NCBI GenBank assembly: GCA_035079385.1
Contig: JAVHKY010000015.1
Location: 5,022,001 to 5,086,000, forward strand
Length of the DNA: 64,000 nt
From: Aspidiotus rigidus
Taxonomy: Eukaryota; Arthropoda; Insecta; Hemiptera; Diaspididae
Direction: 5' to 3'
Shown: in pieces, positions 58,080 through 64,000 of the stretch
Layout: the number at the start of each line of letters is the position of its first letter
Position numbering within the stretch: the stretch's first letter is position 1
Position numbers and translations under genes: made by a program
The notes under the pieces: generated by a model
Databases searched by the model: none
The model's input: the letters and a program-made list of their open reading frames with translations, nothing else
Told to the model about the DNA's origin: nothing

Positions 58080-58216
58080 TTCGTATAATTTCCATTCATG
58101 GCTTAGAGGTTACTCCCGAATAAATTTCAAGTCGATAGGTTGAACGGTTTTTGAGGTGCAGGAGGACAGATAGATATAGACAGACAAACAAACGAACTTT
58201 CAGTTTTACATTTTTA
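58080..58216 (+). repeat. 3'-tail-like dispersed repeat fragment
   Basis: AATTTCAAGTCGATAGGTTG followed by AACGGTTTTTGAGGTG and AGACAGACAAACAAACG has the look of the tails of dispersed arthropod elements. A related fragment (TTTCAAGTTGATAGGTAGG...AGACAGACGGACAAAC) lies at 63700-63785. The class is not determinable here. Confidence 0.5.
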
Positions 58217-58219
58217 GAT

Positions 58220-60735
58220 AAGGATGTTGTATTTCTCTTTGATCAGTTTCAAATTAATTACATTATTCTTATAAATTATGTTCTTTATTCCACCATCAAT
58301 AACTTTGTGCCGAAGTACCTCATCAAAAATAGAAACACAAGATGTAAACAGATGCAAAAGATGATACATAGATATTATCAATGTTTAGAGTCGATATATC
58401 GATTCCATCGATCATTTCAAATGGGTTCTACCGATCATGTTTCCGGATATTTTCTAGTAGGTCCGAGGAGAGGGACAAAAAAGGGTTACTTTTTCTTGTG
58501 AGTCTGCGTTTTTCAGGGAGGCCAGCTTCACGAAGAAATCATAATTTCATAGTTATTAATTTCAGTGTGGACCCACCGGTAGTAGATTCTTCCCTTTGAC
58601 CCTGTTTGGCTCTAGGCGGTCTTGATCTCTAGCAATCATAAAGAGTTTGAAGAGGAATCGGCGAATCACGATCTTGAGATGATATCATGAGTCTCATTTT
58701 TCCAGTTGTTATCTTGCAGATATGTAGATTCAACTTCGTACAACAGAGTATAGCGTCCCTCCTCCTTTGTAGCCTAGCATACGCGTATATAGCCTAGTGG
58801 AGTAGTGTAAAGTTTGAAGAGGACTTAGATGCAGCTTCCGGCACACTTAGCCTGAGTACTCGAGGAAAGAGCTTAGAACCTTTCCAAGTCCCTAAGATAA
58901 GTCGAGATCACACATGAAATTATTTTCGTGACGCGAATTTCGTCTCGCAAATTATAAAATGACCCCTAGCCGTAAGACATAATCATGTTTGGATGCCTAG
59001 GTGATCAGTTGGATAAGAAGAAATTTGAAGCAGCTCCGGGAAATCGGCAAGTTGTAATTAAGGCAATGCAAGTACAATGGTATCAGTAAGACCAAAAGAG
59101 GATTTTGGCAAAACTAGAGAAGATGAGGGATAGTAATCAAAAAATGTTTCTGAAACCAAAAAAATTAGGGCCGGAACAAAATTCAAAATAATTTGGAGGA
59201 GGAGGAAGCAAAACGAGGTAGGACCTGGAGCTTCTACCGAAGTAGGGCGCATCATGCACTCTTTTCTCTCTCTAAACCGGAAAGTTCGATCTGGGCTCGA
59301 CTTGGAAAAATTGTCGATAGTTCTTCGGGCATTGAGTTTCCTCTGTTTAGGATGGCGTTTCCTTCAATCACTTTATGTACGTATATGGCTCCTACTGAAA
59401 TATTTCATTGAATGATTTGAATCCCACTGATTTAGGAATGACTACAATAAGGATTCCTCCTTTTTTTCATTTCATATGAAATATAATTGGTGAGCAGTCG
59501 ATATTCACTTCCGAATACTCCGGCTCCTCTTGTGATCGCCTTTACTTTTACGTCAATTTTCCATTCTACGAGGTGAAGTCTAATTTAAAATCGACCAATT
59601 ATATAAGATCGGTTCGCATATTGGGGTTAAAGAAACTTATATCTATCACACGAAGAGTTGATTCATTGTTATTTCGGGATATTGTTGGTCAGTCGGCATT
59701 CAGAATACTACATTGTGTTATGAGAAAACTCGTATTTATTGATGAGTTATAGAAGTGCTAAGCAACCAATAATTTTGGCTTACATTTAGCCCCAGCCATG
59801 AATAGGTTTATTGTTCTTATATTTGAACTTTCTGCGGTAAGTATATTGATGAAGAATGTAACCGCCTACAGCAAGTCGTAAATAAGCACCACACGTGTTG
59901 TAAACAAAAACTGAAATTAAAAACAAAACGAGGAAAAATGAAGAAAGGAGAGGAAGCGGGTAATAATTTGACGTATAAATGCGCGGATTTCGTGTTTAAT
60001 TTAAGCCTCTTATATTTGTTACAAACATAACGGATCAATATAAATTAACTCGGCGTATAGAATTGTAAATCGTATATGTACTTACGTACTGTATTTCAGG
60101 CATACTTGGTAATGCTGTTGAGAAGAGGAATAAATTTAGCTCGCCAAGTTATACATTGTTGATGTCTATTCTATTGTATGCAGAGTGAATTGTGGTAGCG
60201 CAAGGAGACGACGCGACGATGATGATACGGACAATCGCGGTTGGGGGAGGTCGAGTTAAACGTAGCGTAACGGAAAGGCTTAATGAGTTCATAACTTATA
60301 GGATTGTTTACGGTGAAAATGTAATCACGCAGGAGTAATCATTACGCAACGGCGAAACATTTGTAGTTGATTTTTACACGCTAGTAATACATTTGAAAGC
60401 TAACGAGGTGTCTTCTCTCTGTAATCAAATCTGCCATTCTAATATCTCAACTTTATTTCTCTGCGAGCTTGACATACGGATAGTGGGCCATAAGTTATAA
60501 CCTCTTAGCTCTCTAAGATTTCTACTGTGTAATTATATACCGCGTGCGTGGATTCCTTAAGAGTTGAAATAGGAAGATCATCAATTTGCATCAGCGAGAT
60601 GGCTTATTCCATTTCCTATTGTGAACGTATATTGCTCAGATCAGAGGTAATTTGATGAGAAATATATGGAATGCAGGTGGCGTAAATAAAGCCTAGATTT
60701 TTTTTTTTTTCTTGTAGAATTCCTTTGACATTCTA
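58220..60735. other. Noncoding sequence
   Basis: Unassigned frames only (58381-58599, 59058-59411, 59817-60038). The patch 60180-60290 is richer in CG. No supported gene. Confidence 0.35.
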
Positions 60736-60739
60736 TCTT

Positions 60740-61066
60740 CTAACAAGAATATGTATAATTGTATTCAACTTGAAACCCTGATACCATCTGGCAAGGTTTT
60801 CTAATCATTGATTCCAAAATTAAGGACATGGAATTTCCTTTGTCAGCAAGGCTAATCTCCAACAACGTTAAATACGTATTCAAAGTAGGCTTGACCTTTT
60901 GACAATTGGACATTGTTGCGGAATTCGAGATCCTCATTGAGACTTGCTTCAACATGAATGTGTACTCGTTTTGCCTCTCTTCCCGATGAATTGGGAGTGG
61001 GAAATCTCTTTTCACCGCTGGCAACTTATATGTATACAGGGATAGTTTTGAAGACAGTTTTACCAA
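60740..61066 (-). other. Open frame of 108 codons with coding-like composition
   Basis: The frame starts at TTG and contains PAVKRDFPLPIHREERQNEY and LTLLEISLADKGNSMSLILE, ending VEYNYTYSC. Residue and codon variety look more like protein than its A+T-rich surroundings, but I recognise no domain. No ATG lies near the start and no splice sites are clear. It could be a transposon fragment, an exon or chance. Confidence 0.2.
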
Positions 61067-61191
61067 CTTTTCGTAGAAAAGCGAGTATTACACCCGTCAC
61101 AGTTGTGGCAGAAAGAGGGGGAAATCAACTTTCTCGACGTTTTAGAGGTCATAGATCATCGCTACGTCATTAAAAAAATTTCAGGTTTCCC

Positions 61192-61554
61192 TATATATAT
61201 ATATATATATATATATATGGATCAAAATTTGTCCGGGCTTCTCCTCCGAGTCTACTGGGTGGATTTTCTTGAACTTGGCTACGTTGTGGTGTTATATCTG
61301 AAGTTGTGCACCTGCATTTTATTTGACGATCGGATCAGTAGTTCTCCAGATATACCCAATTTTCGAAAAAAATTCCCTACATATATATATATGGATCAAA
61401 ATTTGTCCGGACTTCTCCTCCGAGACTACTGGATGGATTTTCTTGAAACTTAGTCAAGTTGTAGTGTTATATCTGAAGTTGTGCACCTGCATTTTTTTTG
61501 ACGATCGGATCAGTAGTTCTCCAGATATACCCAATTTAAAAAAAAATTCCCCAC
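61192..61554 (+). repeat. TA microsatellite plus two 174-bp direct units
   Basis: A (TA)n run of about 26 bases is followed by GGATCAAAATTTGTCCGGGC at 61219. The same start recurs at 61393 after a second, shorter TA run. Both units contain TATATCTGAAGTTGTGCACC and GACGATCGGATCAGTAGTTC and end CCAGATATACCCAATTT. Copies differ at few positions. The frames 61103-61562 are by-products. Confidence 0.8.
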
Positions 61555-61559
61555 TCCTA

Positions 61560-63500
61560 TAACTCTGATATGGTTTGTTCAATTTTTTTCAAATGTTGAT
61601 ATATTGTAATTTACATGTCTGAAAATGTAATTGTGAACTTTTGGTGTTGATACGATGTTTGGTTCGTGAGAAATCTCAAATTGAAGCGTGAACTAATTTG
61701 ATGAAATTTGCAAATATTCGAGCTACTAATATTTTGTAGTACTAAACTTCAGGTAGTCGCTTTCGTCATCAAAAGCGAAGGGTAACCTTTAATTACGTAG
61801 ATTGTCAGTGTAGTTGTAGCTAGTTTTATTCATTTTTTGGGTTACCTGTTCACACACGTAAGGATACGCTCTTTATGAATGAATTTTAAAGATGTGTTCG
61901 CAGTCAGTCATGAATGAATGTTGTGTTAGTATAGTATTAGTGCAACAATTCTTTGCGTATAATTTTGTCATTTTTTTGAGTGATGAAATAGTTTTATATG
62001 TGTGAAAGATTTGCTCGTTTGTGTTGAGTTTCTCATGAATGAATGTTATGTGTGAGTCTACAACAACCAACATTAAAAGATGCTTGAGAATCGGAGATGA
62101 TCAAGAATGAATTAGAGTGGCAAGAGATGTTGAGGATGTGTGTATCTTATTGAGAAAACGATTCATTGAATAAATTGGAAAACTAGAGTTAAAGTTTAAG
62201 CAAAAAACTTGATTGTAGATACAGGTGAAAAGTCGTGTATTGCTTACGCGGCTGCGTAAGCATTTTTTTTTTAATGCTCTCTAGGATTCCCACGTTCTAA
62301 TGTGATTGCGATACTTTGAAGATGACCAAAATACATATTTACAATTTTTTCTCTTCAACTTACCTCTTTATAGGTAAGTCTCCGTAATTCAGGATTTGCT
62401 TATTGTTTTTCATTGTCATTTCTCCAACCTATGATACAGTATAATATATGTTAGGGGTAAATCGTTTAAGTTCTTTAATTTGTTCACATTTTACGAAATG
62501 ACTTACAATCTTCGGTCATTCATGCAATGCATGGAAAATTACAAAATTTAGTTGAACCAGTAAATGGTGTGACGTCTCCTCAGAAGTGAGGAAGATCTAG
62601 AGAAAGCGATATGAAAAGAGTAATCGATGTTGATGGCAACCTGATTCCAATTTGACCCAATACCTCATTTTCCTCCGTTGAAACCTCTTCAGCTGCAAAG
62701 CGCGCAACTGAACAAGAAAGATGGTTATGAAACGTGGGTCCGATCGGAAGTTTTCAGAGTCCGATGAAAGTGTGACGCGACGGTACGCATACCTTCATCC
62801 TGATTTCTAATCAAGTATCATCGACGCGACGTGAGTCATCTTATTTCAATTGTTTATTGTCGTATCAGAATATGTGTAAGATTAAACATTTTCCTCTGAA
62901 TGTTTCTGATGCATGGCAGCAAAGTATGAAGTAATTTCTCAACTTCTGTCAGTTCCGGAAGAAATAAATGGGCTTGATGTATACGTTATTCATTTCAACA
63001 GATGTTTATATCGACTATTGTATCGCAAGAAATTACTTTTTTTTTTCTTTCAGATCTGAAATTGAAGTCATTCCAAGGAAGATTACAAGGACAACCATTT
63101 TTCATAAAAAGAGGTATACAAACTCCAATAAATTCGACCTTTTTCAGACAGCGGTCTACTTAAAGTTGATTGAGAAGTGAGGTGGGCCAATTTCATAATT
63201 TGTTTACTTTTCCAAGGGGTCCTTTTGGGGGCCTTAGTTTGGGCATGCTTAATCTATCTAAAATGGACTCATACGAAAGAATATTACAGGAGCTACATTT
63301 CTTATTCTCTTCATCTTTCTCAAAAATGAATAAAATTCGAGTTATTACTGTAATATTGCGTTTTCAACGTTTGAACGTTCCAAATAACGCTTTTGGAACA
63401 GGGTATACAGTGGAAAGTAGTTTTACTATTTTGATAATCTTCATTTCCCCCTTTTTCTTTATCTACTACTTCAACCCGAGGAAGCCAAACTAGTATATTA
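61560..63500. other. Noncoding sequence with one stem-loop at 62241-62272
   Basis: TGCTTACGC-GGCT-GCGTAAGCA (62241-62262) is a perfect 9-bp stem directly followed by ten T residues. A strong 3' splice-acceptor-like tract (T run then CTTTCAG) lies at about 63040-63055, but the short frame after it is unassigned. No supported gene. Confidence 0.4.
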
Positions 63501-63502
63501 TG

Positions 63503-63652
63503 CAACTAGTGCAAAAAAGTGAAAAATCGCACGAGTAGCCTTTTTTTACTGTTTTGCACGAGTTCCATACGATATTTTATTCAAAAAGTGCAAATGAAGT
63601 AGCGATATTATTGCTCTAGTGCAATAATATCGCTACTTTTTTGCACTAGTTG
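63503..63652. mobile_element. Foldback MITE-like element, 150 bp, with nested hairpin
   Basis: The outer ends CAACTAGTGCAAAAAA (63503) and its inverse (ending 63652) are perfect over 16 bases. Inside, GTAGCGATATTATTGC (63599-63614) and its inverse (63621-63636) form a perfect 16-bp stem with loop TCTAGT. GCACGAG occurs near both sides of the middle. No clear target duplication or gene was found. Confidence 0.6.
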
Positions 63653-63699
63653 AATAAAGTATTTTATTTAAAACCCTTACTCAAATGAAGAGAAATTTG

Positions 63700-63790
63700 T
63701 AGAAAAAAATTTCAAGTTGATAGGTAGGAGGGATTATTAGTTATAGATGTTTGTATAAACACTAGACAGACGGACAAACATTCTACAAAG
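63700..63790 (+). repeat. 3'-tail-like dispersed repeat fragment
   Basis: TTTCAAGTTGATAGGTAGGA and, 50 bases on, CTAGACAGACGGACAAAC parallel the fragment at 58080-58216. Confidence 0.45.
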
Positions 63791-64000
63791 AGTTTAGCTT
63801 TTGAATTTGGACGCTGATTGAATCAACTTCTAATGATGAAAGCTCAGAAGAAATTTATCTTTGCTTATGAGTAATTATGATCATTTTGATTCCTTACTTT
63901 TTGATAAATTTGGAAATATCTCATAGGGTTATTGAGATCCTCTTTTTTATGTCGGAAATGACATGTAAGATTTTTAAAGATGATAATTTTTTTATTTCCT

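Noticed and set aside
63040..63115. Possible small exon after a strong acceptor-like tract
   Set aside because: Donor (GAG|GTATAC) is weak, the peptide has no family, and no neighbouring exons are visible.

Overview
The window looks like A+T-rich nuclear DNA of an animal, most likely an arthropod and plausibly an insect. It has no compact operons and no intact conserved host exon that I can recognise. It does carry decayed non-LTR retrotransposons, Mutator-like (MULE) transposase relics of a kind common in insects, hAT-type MITEs and many short inverted or tandem repeats. It reads as an intergenic or intronic, transposon-littered stretch. The assignment to insects rests on repeat and transposon style only.

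The best-supported gene is a 170-codon open frame on the minus strand at 47280-47792. It encodes a small SWIM zinc-finger protein with a basic AT-hook-like tail, resembling the C-terminal end of insect MULE proteins. It sits inside a complete-looking 1,047-bp element (46959-48005) flanked by a perfect 10-bp target-site duplication, CATAATATAT. The element has two head-to-head arrays of a short ACGACA-type motif. The left array repeats about every 20-21 bp; the right array is spaced 14-15 and 20-22 bp. A second, decayed copy of the same protein lies at 22921-23462, starts at the equivalent Met, and is preceded by a different CGCGA-type array with similar spacing. A third relic at 12563-12960 is the C-terminal part of a MULE transposase (PRTNNAIERW).

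Layout: 1-4800 holds a LINE relic, noncoding DNA, a local duplication and an unidentified broken coding relic. 5.2-5.9 kb holds a tandem-repeat family member and a hammerhead-like retroelement end. 12.5-23.5 kb holds MULE and LINE relics, a TATA promoter candidate, a TTCGGG satellite and another unidentified coding relic. 27.5-34.4 kb is rich in tandem repeats. 34.0-35.0 kb holds two short hAT-like MITEs. 39.2-43.2 kb is a nest of reverse-transcriptase relics, a 463-bp hAT MITE with 8-bp duplication, foldback elements and a 75-bp-arm hairpin. 45.5-48.4 kb holds the MULE and its surrounding repeats. 50.9-51.9 kb and 56.1-56.4 kb hold more repeat-family copies and foldbacks. 57.8-64 kb holds dispersed repeat tails, a 2 x 174-bp repeat and a terminal foldback.

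One dispersed family recurs at least seven times (5236, 29611, 30730 reverse, 39865, 45580, 50921, 56104). Its leading end is a short hairpin around GAA, and the stem bases differ between copies in a compensating way. Several copies also carry a 45-bp tandem unit. Everything else is short ORFs without recognisable similarity, which I do not call as genes.
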